Assembly: GCA_944548615.1 (NCBI GenBank)
Contig: OX155965.1
Coordinates: 25,968,946-26,032,945 of the forward strand
Source: Micropterix aruncella
Taxonomy: Eukaryota > Arthropoda > Insecta > Lepidoptera > Micropterigidae
Direction of reading: 5' to 3'
Length of the DNA stretch: 64,000 bases
The notes under the pieces are model-generated. The model worked only from the letters and a program-made list of their open reading frames with translations, did no database searches and was not told where the DNA came from. Both the position numbers and the translations under genes were made by a program. Positions 51,666 to 63,895 of this stretch are shown one piece after another. Numbering within the stretch: the first letter of the stretch is position 1; each line of letters begins with the position of its first letter.

Positions 51666-52177
51666 CAAATATTTCATAAAAAAACGTTAAAAAAATATTT
51701 ATTAATACAATATATCCCTTTCTGTAACGACAATCTTGTTTTTTTTGTTTTGTAATATATTTAGGTCTTCTTTTATTAGGTAATGTACCGAAGTTACGTG
51801 CAAATAAATTTATATGGTATGCATCTACTTAGAAAAACCCTAGCAAAGCGAGGCGTACGTACGTTTTGATTAGCTGATTAGATCTGTGTTGCTCGCTGGA
51901 CAGATAAATCGACCTCAAAGGAATGCGTTGAAAACCACCTGTCTCTGTGAATCAGCGTTATTCAACAGTTAGTGGTTTAATAAAAAAATATGATACAGTT
52001 AGTCATCCGAGCCAGGCTGATAATCCAAGAGCACACTAACTTACAACTTAAACTAATATAACCAAATACATTAAAGGTTTGACAAAAAAATATTCGCATG
52101 TAAAATCATCGCATCCTGAATGCCGATTGGGACACCATATTAAAGACCTTGAAACCGGATTATTTTGGACACATACT
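51666..52177. other. Unassigned interval
   Basis: No feature recognised. Confidence 0.45.
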
Positions 52178-53014
52178 GGGCTCGATTGCGTTTCTTCGTG
52201 AACTAAACACAGAAATTAGTCCGTGTGAACGAGACAGGGCAATACGCTAGAGCGAAGTGTGCTATTTATAAATTGGGTGCTAGACAGTCGTTACGAGGAA
52301 AATTTAAAGAAATCAATATTTTGACACTTGCATCTCATTACATCTATGAAAACTTAATGTATGTGCATACAAATAAAGAACTGTTTTTAAAAAACTCTGA
52401 TAGGCATGGTGTCAATACTAGAAATAAAAATAAACTTGCTGACCATAAAAGTCGACTCTCCAAAACCACAAAATCATTCAAAGGGCAATGTATACGCTTC
52501 TACAATAAAGTCCCAGTAAACATGCAAAATTTATCTGTGATACAATTTAAGTCATTTATTAAGAAGAAGCTGTACTCAAAGGGCTACTATAAAATAAATG
52601 ATTATCTAGACGACAAAGACCCTTGGAAATAAAATGGTTATCTCGATTATTAATATCACGTTATATATCACAATAATTTGTTATAATGTCACAATATCTT
52701 AATTTTTTATCATTTATGTATGTTTGTATGCATTATTGACGTCAAAAAGTTACGATTTCTTACTATTTTGAATAAAAAACTTATGATTATGATTATGATT
52801 AGATGACCAGTTGTCACTTTTTGCATTAAAACTGCCCGCTAAGGTCAAATCTTACACCGCACGAAATATACTCGAATTTATTCGGACGAGTATAAGTTCG
52901 GCAGGTAGTATTTATCGACGATCGTTCGTTTCATATACCGCTCTAACGTATTGCTCTGTCTCGTTCGCTTGGACTAATTTTAGTTTTAGTTCACAAAGAA
53001 ACGCAATCGGGCCC
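52178..53014. mobile_element. Inverted-repeat element carrying a LINE tail
   Basis: Arms of about 76 bp: 52178-52254 (GGGCTCGATTGCGTTTCTTC ... CAATACGCTAGAGCG) and 52939-53014, its complement with about 10 differences. ACT precedes the left arm and follows the right arm, a possible 3-bp target duplication. The space between holds LINE-F (52255-52800) and 140 bp of other DNA, so the element was probably a MITE hit by a LINE. Confidence 0.6.
52240..52632 (+). pseudogene. LINE-F ORF2 C-terminus
   Basis: From about 52255 the frame reads FKEINILTLASHYIYENLMY, then HGVNTRNKNKLADHKSRLSK, TTKSFKGQCIRFYNKVPVNM, QFKSFIKKKLYSKGYYKIND, YLDDKDPWK, stop at 52632. This is the classic LTL..LYIYE...NTRNK..L..P..RL.K...S....FYNK-P...FK..IK..L..K.YY...DYL order of CR1/Jockey ORF2 tails. 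Residues before it (from 52225) are the inverted-repeat arm. The 3' UTR ends in a GATTATGATTATGATTA tail at 52782-52801. Confidence 0.8.
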
Positions 53015-53370
53015 ACTGGCAACGAAAATTATGGCCTACTGCTGCTTATAATTGAAGGCTAGATCCAAGATAGAGGACCACAAGGTTGAAGAGGAATGTC
53101 CTGGCTTGCTACTTCACTTCTACGTCAATGGTATGAATGGAGTATACAATCTGTGTTACGAGTCTGCAAGATACAAATAGCCAGAATTGCACCTTATCTT
53201 AGCAGCGGAGAGGGCACTTGAAGAAGAAGAGAAATCTAAATTATTCTAATAGCATTGGTTAATGCGTCGCTATATCTGCTAAATCTTGTGGACAAGAATT
53301 AATAAATAATTAATAAAATTATTAATAATTAATAATTAGTCAAATGAATTAATAAAATATAATTAGTATA
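53015..53370. other. Unassigned interval
   Basis: No feature recognised; TAATAAATTATT runs near 53300. Confidence 0.4.
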
Positions 53371-53507
53371 GGTTAGGTTATGTTAGGTTAGGTTAGGAAG
53401 TAGATATATTAATTTTTTGGAAAATAATTTATTTACTATAAATATTTATAAGTGTATATTCAGATAGTTATTATAGGAGGTATAGATTAGTTTAGGTTAG
53501 GTTAGGA
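53371..53507. repeat. Short interstitial TTAGG-type repeats
   Basis: GGTTAGGTTATGTTAGGTTA-GGTTAGG at 53371-53397 and TTTAGGTTAGGTTAGG at 53491-53506: five and three units of the insect telomeric pentamer. Both are followed by AAGT. The block is too short to be a telomere. Confidence 0.6.
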
Positions 53508-53541
53508 AGTCAATACATCTACTTAACGTAAAAAGTTATAA

Positions 53542-54809
53542 TCTATACTAATATTATAAAGAGGTAAAGTTTGTGAGGCTGAAGAAGTAATCTCTGGATC
53601 TACAGAACCGATTTTGAAAATTCTTTTACCAATAGAAAGCCACGTTATTTGTGAGTGTCTATATATTAATGCGAAAAATGAAAAGACTTTCTCGTGTTAG
53701 TCGGATTTCCAAAGTAGGTAAGTCGGAAAAAACGGTCGAACGAAACGTTTCTAACTAACGCTGTCTTAACGATGAGAGATATATGATTAAGTTCTAGGGA
53801 AAAGTTGTAGAGCTTGATAATGCCCATAAAAAAGTCAGCGACAGCATATGTCTAACTTTTATATTTAAGTAGCAAAAAGTAGTATTTTATAATTTAAAAA
53901 AAATCATTTATATCGTTAGGTCATGTTTATTGGTGGTCATATTATCAACAATTATAAATTATTATCAAAATAAGTAAATTTATCGTCTCAAGTGTTAAAA
54001 ACAAAAGACTTTTCTCTTTTACTGCATAAATAGTTAAAGAGATAATACGACATAGGTATGGAACCGCGACCGCGTCGTCTATCTATACTAATATTATAAA
54101 GAGGTAAGAGTTTGTGACGTTGTAGGAAGTAATCTCTGGATCTACTGAACCGATTTTGAAAATTATTTTACCAATAGAAAGCCACGTTATTTGTGAGTGT
54201 CGTAGGCTATATATTAATCCGAAATATAAAAAGACATTTTCGTGGTAGTCGGATTTCCAAAGTAAGTCGGAAAAAACATTCGAACGAAAACGTTTCTAAC
54301 TAACGCTGCCTTAACGATGAAAGATATATGATTAAGTTCTAGAGAAAGTTGTAGAGCTTGATAATGCCCACAAAAAAGTCAGCGACAGCAAATGTCTAAT
54401 TTTTATATTTAAGTAACAAAAAGTAGTATTTGATAATTAAAAAAAAATAATTTATATCGTTAGGTCATGTTTATTGGTGGTCATATTATCAACAATTATG
54501 AATTATTATCAAAATAAGTAAATTTATCGTCTCAAGTGTTTAAAACAAAAGACTTTTCCCTTTTACTGCATAAATGGTTAAATAGAGAAGGCACCCACAA
54601 ATAAGACACTCACAAGAAGACACTCACAAATAGCGGTAATATAGTCAAATTGGCATGCAAATACATACATACATATACAGTAAAAATATAATCCTTCTTT
54701 TGGAAGTCAGGAAATAAATCATAGCACTTAGTACTAACCAAACCACACTCATAATTTCATTACAAGTAAAAAGTTTTACCGCCCAACGAAGTGGGCACTG
54801 GCCAGCTAG
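53542..54809 (+). mobile_element. Helitron-like element He4 with tandem 5' halves
   Basis: A-TCTATACTAATATTATAAAG occurs at 53542 and again at 54082. About 500 bp after each are collinear (AAGTAATCTCTGGATCTAC, AAGCCACGTTATTTGTGAG, AAAAAGTCAGCGACAGCA, GTTAGGTCATGTTTATTGG). Only the second continues to a Helitron-like end: hairpin GCCCAACGAAGTGGGC (54781-54796), then CTAG at 54806-54809 and T. No coding. Confidence 0.65.
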
Positions 54810-56500
54810 TAATTAATATAAGTATAATAGGTAATAGATAATATAAGTCAGATATGAACACATTATTGTTAGTTACCTACTAAAAAGGCACTAGTCTTAG
54901 TGGGGAACTGTGACATGTAATTTGTATCTTTTTTATGAATAAAGACTAAGTACTACCAAAAAAAATTACGAAGGTGTTTTTCACTTCCTTTTCGGATTAA
55001 TTTTTTTTCTTGTAAAAAGGCGAGTACGGTGGGTGACGAAGTCGCAACTCCTGCAACCTTTCAGCTGCTTGGTGTGATATGAGTGACCGTGCATAAGAAT
55101 CAACCATTGAAGAGATCGTGCATGAGAAATGAAGAGTACATAAGGTGTGATAAGAATGAACGTTTTAAAGTATTTTAGTATTTCCTTTTTTTACTACATC
55201 ATGTCAAATAATAATCTGATTGACTTTTCGATTTTGAATATCTAATATGATTATTATAAATTACGTGGTGAGAGTCGTCAGAAACCTTTAATATAGATTT
55301 TTTAAATTTATTTTTATCTTAAGAAGCTATCCACTTATATCGATTCCGTAATCACTAGTTTTTTGTTTTTTGGATTTTACAATATAATACAATTAAATAC
55401 AATATAATCCATTAATCCAAAATGCAAACAAAGAAAATATTTATAAAGTTTTGAAGACAATAGATTTCATTTGATTTGATTTGAAGTGACGAATGGCGAT
55501 CGATCAAGCTCTGTTGTTTAATCACGAGCTTCTTCACCATTATTTAAATAATCGATCATAAAATGATAATTCATTTCGAGAAAGGCTTTACATTAAAATT
55601 TATTTGAATTCGAAATTAAAACCATAACCGAAGATATCGAAGTACATATTGGCCAATGTGCAAAGAGGCAATTATAAACTTAAGGACTATTAAGGATTCT
55701 ATCATAGAGCTACGATGCACAAATCCATAATCTAAAGTAGAAAATTCTTAAACAAAAAATAGTTCACTGTTTCACAATTGTCGCTGTAACTTCGCCAGAC
55801 GGCGCGCGACACTCTCAGGCGCCAGGCCGGTGTCGCGTACGTGATTTTTATATCACGTATCGCTTCGATTCTGACTGAAAATACAGCACCTTATTATAAT
55901 ACTACAAAAGGACGCAGAATAATAATTCCTCATAGGAAGATAGCGAATAAAAAGACCGCTGTAAAAAAACAGGCTTTAATTTTAAAATTGCCTGGTAGTA
56001 TTTATTTAAAAACCGCTTATCTCCCGCGTGACACTCTGTATAAGAGTTTTAAACAAGGTTTTACAAAAAAAAAACTCTTTTAATTAATATTTATTTAATA
56101 TTCAGTTTTACAAATTCCTCTATTTATTATAGAGACACGAGGATGACTACAGTTTGAGAGTGATCATTCAGCCACATGAAAACAAAAAGCAAGAAATTAT
56201 AGTCAGCGTTTGGAGTGAGCTATGTTGCTAAATTGTGATTGCTAAATAATTGTTCTTTGCCATGTTATAGCTACGAATACCTGTGATCTGTTTGAAATGC
56301 GCTAGTGAGTAAGAAAATTTATTCAAAAATGTTAGAATACAAGACTTCGAGTCTTGTTGGTTTCTTTTTGGATACGCAGGATCTCAAAACTTGAGGATCC
56401 GGTGATTTCAAAACTTGGGCTATTTGCAAACATCGTGTAACATTTTCTATTTTCTATGTATTTTTGGGGAAAGTAATAACCTACATACATTATGGTATGA
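54810..56500. other. Unassigned interval of 1.7 kb
   Basis: No gene or repeat partner. TTTGATTTGATTTGA run at 55468-55484; GC-rich GACGGCGCGCGACACTC at 55798-55814; small inverted repeat TACGTGAT/ATCACGTA at 55838-55859. Confidence 0.5.
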
Positions 56501-56502
56501 AT

Positions 56503-57180
56503 TCGAAGACTATCGCGGTTGATTGACATTATATAAAAGATGAAAACGAATTTACAGCGTGAAGTTTGTAGCACACAAAGTTTTGGCGATGTTGCAACGG
56601 CTGTTGTCCAGAGTAGACTGAAGTGTTTTCAGTTTCAACTTGATAACAGTCGTCATCTGTTATTGTTCTGCTGGTAGGCTACAAATTGCTGCTGTTCCTA
56701 CGCAGATTATAACGACGGGGGAAGAGGGTAAGGGCAGCGCGCAGATTTTTTTTTAATCCGTTGTGTACACAACTTGTGTCTTGTATCGCGTCATTGCGGT
56801 CGGCGATGTTAGTTTGCACTCTTAATTGTGAAATTTTACAATGGGCGGGTTTATTGTCATATGACAATCTCTTACAACCAACCCTATTATAACGTTTTTA
56901 TATTTATGTGCGCGTGTAACATGTGCGTAAGTATGTGTCTTGTTATTGCATTTGATCGACAGAATGGAACATGTAATTCCGTTAATTTAATCCCAACGGA
57001 AAATTGTGACCCAGCCGGGAATCGAATCCGGGACCTTACAACGTAAGATCAGGCGATCCCTAAACAGTATGCCGATGTACGTTCAGAACTTTTTACGAAG
57101 AGGGTTCTACGTAGTAGAGAGTTGGAAATCGTCGTCTCTATTGAAGTTAGGTGTTTTTGTTATTTCAGTGGCTTCCAGTG
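56503..57180 (-). mobile_element. Penelope-like element P3 (degenerate), interrupted by SINE S6
   Basis: On the plus strand the terminal repeat (TCGAAGACTATCGCGG, AAAACGAATTTACAGCGTG, GTTGCAACGGCTGTTGTCC) is followed by sequence matching 40870-41040. After S6, TACGAAGAGGGTTCTACGTA and GTCGTCTCTATTGAAGTTAG match 41055-41110. It is the 3' end of a minus-strand Penelope copy, far more diverged than P1 and P2. Confidence 0.65.
56822..57060 (-). mobile_element. tRNA-derived SINE S6 nested in P3
   Basis: AATTTTACAATGGGCGGGTT, CATATGACAATCTCTTACAA, GTGTCTTGTTATTGCATTTG, AATCCCAACGGAAAATTG, then the tRNA-like head GGGAATCGAATCCGGGACC, cut at the AGATCAGGCGAT part near 57055. P3 sequence resumes at about 57075. 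Confidence 0.75.
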
Positions 57181-58070
57181 ACAGTATTATTTTTCCTGCA
57201 ATCCCTACCTAGCCATACCTACTTAACTTGTTGCAAAATGTTGGGTACATCGTACTACATAAATCCCCAGCTAACAAGAGTATGCGGTACCTACTTGTAA
57301 TATGTATATGTTCCAAATACCTTTTGAAGTATGCATGGAATTGTATTTGTGGCGGATCGTCACGTCAAAAATATCCTTTGACGTTTTGAGTGGACGTTTC
57401 GCCAAAGCGGCAATACAATTGAATCAATCACATCGCCAATTGCGCTTTTGGTTTATCGAATGCAACATACCTGAAAGTAAAAAAAATAGGTATTATACTA
57501 AAAAGTTAAAACAAGTAAAAAACAAAAACATATATGACATTTGACCTTCTTTTTACAATGTTTAAAATGTTTACCCTGGAACAAGTTATCACTTAGTTGG
57601 GCGGCATGGGACCGATTATCACATATAAGCGTAACACAACTTAATGTGGGTGTAATAATTTTTAAGGTTAATTTTATTCCTTGTTATTAAATATTACCTT
57701 GTTGCAAACTGCTGTACATTGCCATAATAAATAATTAAATAAATGAAACGAAATCTGTCACTTTACACGTAACTCAATTAGGCCGACGGAAAGCTGCCGA
57801 CGGAAAGTATGCAAACATTACCGCTATCCTTTTTGAACAACCTGTATATCGTTTGTTTTTCCACTTTAACGTTTGCTTTCGATCTAAGAAACTAATAAAG
57901 AAATATATAAATAAACCAAAGTAATTAAGCATATGTTCAGTTCCTATATTTAGTTTTTGAATTCGCAAGATTTGAGAATTCTTGTTGGTATAGTCGCAAA
58001 TGGCAGCGTCAACTTGAAAACTTTTGCTCGGCACTCTATATTAAAACTTTTCAGAGAGTTCAATAGTTAT
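57181..58070. other. Unassigned interval
   Basis: No gene or repeat partner identified; short frames only. Confidence 0.45.
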
Positions 58071-58074
58071 TAGT

Positions 58075-58350
58075 CTTTCATTTATTCAAAATGGCAAATA
58101 CACTTGAATATGACATAATAATTATTGTTTAAAACACAAACAATCAAAACATAAATGATATAAATAATAATTTAAAAAAAGAAATCAATGAAAATAATAG
58201 TAATAATAACCAAAGTTAGACAAAATAAAAGATGAATTCTTTTGAGCATCAAATAAGTAATTACATACGATGAAAGCTATTGAGCATCACATACGTAAAA
58301 CGATAAAAAATATAATTCATAATCAAACATTTTAAAATTAATCCTACTAC
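58075..58350. repeat. J-repeat copy 2
   Basis: Collinear with 23.40-23.61 kb: ACACAAACAATCAAAACAT, AATAATAACCAAAGTTA, CACATACGTAAAACGATAA, TATAATTCATAATCAAACAT, CTACGAGGTTTACC. Confidence 0.5.
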
Positions 58351-58415
58351 GAGGTTTACCTCGAATCTTTTAACGTAAGAATAATAGAAGAACGTGCTCT
58401 TGGAGACCATCCTCT

Positions 58416-58514
58416 ATGACAGTTGAAAAAGACCTGAGAGAAGCTCAACTCGACGCCGACAGAGTACAAGATCGTGCTCAGAGGAGGATAAGGACAAGGA
58501 AGGCCGACAAGTAA
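58416..58514 (+). pseudogene. LINE-H: ORF2 C-terminal peptide
   Basis: Frame MTVEKDLREAQLDADRVQDR, AQRRIRTRKADK, stop. The D...AQDR..WR...RKADP pattern closes many insect RTE/Jockey-like ORF2 proteins. 32 codons only. Confidence 0.45.
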
Positions 58515-58779
58515 ATGGGACAGGGCCTAGGAATAAGAAAGAATAATATCATATGGGATGAGCAGGACACTTACAGGTACGCTGTTAAAAAAACTAGAAG
58601 CCTTCGAACTGTGGATTAGAATGTACAGAGTTAGAAATGAAGATGTCTGAAAGCGTTTGAGCAAAGAACGGAAATATCGAAGACAATAAAGTTCCGCAAG
58701 CTTGAATACTGCACTCATTTCATGCGTAATCCTGAAAGATACATTTTGTTTGCGTTTATATCGTATGTTTTTAATTTCC

Positions 58780-58925
58780 CAGCCTACCAGCCGACCAGAA
58801 GGGAAAGTTTGTCAATGCGCTAATATTTTTTTTCGAGATGAAGACGAATTTATCTATTTTGAGCCCCCCAGAGACGATTGAAACCATTTCCAGACTAGCT
58901 GTGTGCCTATGTGTGTGTATGTTGT
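58780..58925 (-). repeat. D-repeat tail (copy 4)
   Basis: Complement of the D tail: TTTTTTTCGAGATGAAGACG, GCCCCCCAGAGACGATTGAA, ACCATTTCCAGA, then GTGTGTGTATG. On the minus strand it follows A12. Confidence 0.6.
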
Positions 58926-58928
58926 GTG

Positions 58929-59006
58929 CAAAAACGGCTTTGTTTCCTATAGAGCGCGTGTGGTTGTTAACCTTACGGCAACTGCTCTTAAAACGACCAA
59001 TCAGGT
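58929..59006 (-). repeat. A-repeat A12 (78-bp internal fragment)
   Basis: AACGGCTTTGTTTCCTATAG, GTGGTTGTTAACCTTACGG and ACTGCTCTTAAAACGACCAA match the centre of the family on the minus strand and run straight into the D tail, so the 3' half of A is deleted. Confidence 0.7.
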
Positions 59007-60015
<1,009 letters not shown>

Positions 60016-60074
60016 AAACACGTCTGCCGTTACAAAAAGTGAACTATTGTATTTATGGTTATTAGAAACAATTT

Positions 60075-60370
60075 GTTCGCGCTGAATATTATCAGAGAAT
60101 AAACTTCTTCATTGAAACAAAATTCAATTCACGGAAGCTCCGTTACGGCCGTATTGACGCGTGTTATCTCTATAAACACCCAGTGCTTAAAGATGATTGC
60201 GCATTCTGTAAGTCAGCTGGCGGGTCTTGTCACAGGCTAGTGACGTCTTCCGCTGTACAATTGCCCTTTAGCGGGGCTGCACGTGAGCCGGGTCCATTGA
60301 CCCGGCCTTTTACGTGTGACGTCGCAGGGCTGCTTGCCCTGCTGTAGATATCTCGAAACGATCGCGTGGC
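60075..60370 (-). repeat. E-repeat copy 3 joined to G-module
   Basis: Minus strand: CATCTTTAAGCACTGGGTGT, CGGCCGTAACGGAGCTTCCG, TTTCAATGAAGAAGTTTATT (E-repeat, 60075-60205). The G-module (60206-60370) has hairpin GCCGGGTCCATTGACCCGGC at 60287-60306 and GCAGCCCTGCGACGTCACAC, related to 31.44-31.55 kb. Confidence 0.55.
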
Positions 60371-60439
60371 GCCGCACTCAGTCGATTGCCCTATGTGCAC
60401 AAGTAATAAAACGTTTTTTTAATGAAATAATTGTGGTTT

Positions 60440-61072
60440 ATATATTTATCCATACCTATATATAAGAATTTTTTTTTTCGGCATGTACTCAATCAGACCT
60501 TTCATTTGATACTAAACAAGATATATTTATCTTAATTTATTAACATTTGGACATTTAGACAATTATTAATTTGACATTTGGATAGTTTTGGTATTCTATG
60601 ACACTCAGGATTATATAACGATTCTAACAGTACCATACACTTTTAAATCAGTTTAAGGAGTATATTATTTATTTATTTATTTATTACTATAAAATAAAAT
60701 TAATTACTATAAAACATTGATTTTGCTTACAAAAATAACAGAAACCAAATGGCTTATTTGATTCTGTCACCAAACTGGAACTAGCCCGTTCTAGGGTGGA
60801 CAGGACTCTAATATTACAATACATTATGTAAAAGTTATAGTAAAATGCTAATAAAACTAAATTGCCTCTCAAAAAAACTCAAAAAAATAATAATAATATA
60901 GGTAATAAATAAAACCCCATTCCATTATATAATCAGCGTTAGCGACTTTAAACTGAAATAAGTTATATATAAGTAAGAAATTAAGCTAGAATAAAGAAAC
61001 GGAAAACATACAATATGAACCCTGAACACATTACACTTCCTTTTTTTTGGGCAGTCGTGTAAAAAATAGGGA
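60440..61072 (-). repeat. B-repeat copy 5, split by a LINE 3' end
   Basis: 60440-60660 and 60986-61072 join into one minus-strand B-repeat (ATCAGACCTTTCATTTGATA, GATTCTAACAGTACCA, then AATAAAGAAACGGAAAACAT, TGAACCCTGAACACATTACA, TGGGCAGTCGTGTA). The 325 bp between end in ATTTATTTATTTATTTATTA at 60661, the complement of an AAAT tail, so they are a minus-strand 5'-truncated LINE UTR. Confidence 0.65.
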
Positions 61073-61855
61073 AAGTAATATAAAAAACGAATTGCAAGAA
61101 TAAAATAGCAACGACCTGTATAAAAAAACAAGCAATGTGGTCGTATTACGGGCGTCCTCGTTCTCACGTGTACGCACCGGCTACGAAGTGGGTTACGAGT
61201 TCTGTGTAAAACCAAGACGCAGCTTGACCCCAACATACAGCTGGTGTAATAAAACTCCTGCTAATATTCAATGCTCGCTATACTGGAACATCGGCGCTGC
61301 GGCAATAAAGGCCAATATCGCGTACCGGAAATGAGCTTTTGTAGCCAATTCCATAAACGCAATGAAATGTTTCCAATTATATATTGGAGTAGCTTCAGAA
61401 GGTTAATATTAATATTAGGACGCGAGGGCAGTCGGTTAGTAGAAATTTAGTAAATTCAATCTTATATATCATAAACAAATGTAGTAACTACAAATCGACA
61501 AAGAGACTAATATTCAATTTCTATTTATATCCAAAACATCGTAACAAATTGTAGAAACGTAATATCTAGGTACATTTAAATTACAGTCTATTAGTCCGTT
61601 TTTACAATATCCAAATTAATCACCACGTACATGCAGTTCAACGTACTTCATTATTGCTTTTATGACATGCCGATATGCAACATTTTAGTACTGGCGATAC
61701 TCAAAATTCATTTTTAGGATGTACTTACTAAAACCACAAATTAAAATAATCAATATAAATAATCAAGAAATATAAAATCAGTAAAAGTCAGAATAAATCA
61801 AAAATGCTAATTAAAATTGTAAAAAAATGGCAAAAAAAAAATCATTTAAAATTAA
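61073..61855. other. Unassigned interval
   Basis: No feature recognised; a 65-codon frame at 61137-61334 has no family resemblance. Confidence 0.45.
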
Positions 61856-61859
61856 CAAA

Positions 61860-62390
61860 CTCCTCAATCGAATAAAAAGCTTTGTCTAATAAGTATTCTT
61901 TAAGTATTTTTTGAATAAGCTTTACACTTGAATTGTTTTAAAACTTTCCGGTAGCCTGTTAAAGTAATATTGCCTGGAGTATTTTGTGTCTTGCCTTGCT
62001 GTGTTTAGTTTAGTACATGGTATAAAAAAATGAATTCATGTTTAGTCTGTGTATCTGAAAGGTTAAAGTGAGGATCCTTAGCCTTTTAAAAATGGGTCGA
62101 TACGACTCTTTCCTTTTCACCTTTGCAATTATTCATATTGCTCTCTTTTGAAGTATAAGTATGGGTTCCCTATGACAAGTATAACAATTTCCCCAGATTG
62201 TAATGACATAACTTAGGATAGCTTCAATATAGCTGAAATAAATATTTCTTGTTTGCAATTCATCCAACGACCTTCTCCCAATACTCAAAGCCATAACATG
62301 CCCGACTTAACCTACTTTCGAAGTTTTCACAGTGGAAGTTCCATTTTAAATGTTCGTCGACATGAACGCAATAGATAGATAAGGCCTATA
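61860..62390 (-). pseudogene. LINE-I: RT thumb and C-terminus, frameshifted
   Basis: Minus-strand translation, allowing frameshifts, gives VHVDEHLKWNFHCENFESRL, SRACYGF (the connection after the RT palm), then RNIYFSYIEAILSYVI, then LQKRAI-like, FKRLRILTLTFQIHRLNMNS, and close to the end DKAFYSIEEFVN. This order (LG..LD..L.W..H, KL..ACY.L, Y-AY..S...YG..FWG, QK-A-R, LP-L.L..IY) is the standard CR1/Jockey layout. At least three frame changes; the catalytic palm is missing. Confidence 0.65.
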
Positions 62391-62700
62391 GTTCCACGTA
62401 ATTTATATATAATAATCTCCCAAATCTCATGACAAATACGCATGAAAAAAAATATTTTAGAATATAGTTACTACTTTTCCTTCTCGTAATTATTGAATTA
62501 AAAGGGTCATTGCAATATTCATTAAAAAAAAACAAAAGAACCTAAGAGCGGAGATATCATGTCCTTTCGGCAGGAAATGTACAATTTCTGTTGGTATCAC
62601 CTCGATTAAGGTTATTCCTATTGAGGCGGTAAACCATAAACTATCATATCTGAATCTCTTTCCGAGTTAGGCGACAATAAATTAATAGTTTAAAAAAAAA
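62391..62700. other. Unassigned interval
   Basis: Nothing recognised. Confidence 0.4.
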
Positions 62701-62794
62701 CACTAAAAACACGCTTTTATAAATGCACGTAAAAACCACGTCTTCAGACCTTGAATCCTAATCGTGCTCAAAGTTCATTCCAAGACTTTTCTAA

Positions 62795-63895
62795 CAAGTC
62801 TGTAACGGACCCTAAGTCCATTACATGAGATCAACAAATGCATCGATTTCCAGTGAAATCCACTGACACAATTCAGCTATTATTTTGACTCGTGTAGCTA
62901 TGAATCAGCACGATGAAACATCATCTTGCGGTGTCAACTACAACGGGCGAGCCCGTCACCACAGGACGTTTTAACGATTAGTCGTTCTATCGCCCTGCAG
63001 TGAACGTAGAGACTTTGGACAGTACATTCTACGTCCAGCTACGTCACAACCCGTGAGAGTCCAACGCCTTACCGCGAGTAAGCCAGGAGTAAACCCGGCG
63101 GGCTCGAGAAACTCGCGCCCTCACTTCCAATTGTGACCAGATTTCTCCGGTCTCTCGATTGGTTCCGAGTTCGAGGTCGCTTGCGCGGTCCTCTCCCTTA
63201 TGAAGCGGTGAAACGGAGTGCACCGAATCTTCGCGGACCAAGGCGTCCTTTGCCCGCCTCTTACCCGGGATCGGATGGCCAATGGTCAATTCCAGAGCAG
63301 TCGCCATAAGGTACGCAACCACCCCCGCTCTATAGGAAACAATACAGTTCCCAGACTCCCCCGACTGTTAGTCGGAAAGCACAACCGATTGGAGCAAACC
63401 CCGCACGGTGCGCAGACCGTCCAGGGGCGCCAGAGGTTTGATTCCCAGGGGAGACTGGTTGACCCAGTGTCCTACCCAGGCCTCGCACCCCATGCGAGGA
63501 GGCCGTCGGATGGGTGTTGACCCGTGAGTGTGACCGACCCTGTACACATGGGTCATCGTGGCCAACTCATCATGGGCCCGTTAGCCCCCGATGAAACATC
63601 GGTCTGTAATCCCACAGACTCGAGCCGTGCCCAGTACAAGATACTAGGAGCACACATACAATCCTCATTCGTATATCGTCGTAACCGCAGTCGCGCATCT
63701 ATACACTCGCGTCCACGTAAACTGTTCGGAAAGCGTTATAACTGGCAATATTCAAACCTTCGATCAATAAATTCCTTATTCTTCATTCAAAACCGACTTT
63801 CAATACGGAGATAACTCGGAAGTTGATACCTTACACCGAACGCCACCTTACACCGAACAATCTGGAGTCTTGTCAGGGGTGGTCCCTCACAAGTC
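62795..63895. mobile_element. Probable solo LTR with CAAGTC duplication
   Basis: CAAGTC at 62795-62800 and 63890-63895 flank TGTAACGGACC ... GGTGGTCCCTCA. The element begins TG and ends CA, with imperfect inverted ends (CGGACC / GGTCCCTCA). Subtracting A13 and its duplication leaves 411 bp, with an ATCAATAAATTCC polyadenylation-like signal at 63763-63775. No internal retroviral-type coding is present. Strand of the LTR unknown. Confidence 0.45.
62923..63588 (+). repeat. A-repeat A13 (full length, 12-bp duplication)
   Basis: 666 bp from ATCTTGCGGTGTCAACTACA to GGGCCCGTTAGCCC, flanked by CGATGAAACATC at 62911-62922 and 63589-63600 (perfect). Together with A4 it fixes both ends of the family. 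Neither strand has an ORF spanning more than a fraction of the element. Confidence 0.88.

Noticed and set aside
53371..53507. Chromosome end
   Set aside because: Only eight TTAGG-type units in two tracts with ordinary DNA on both sides.
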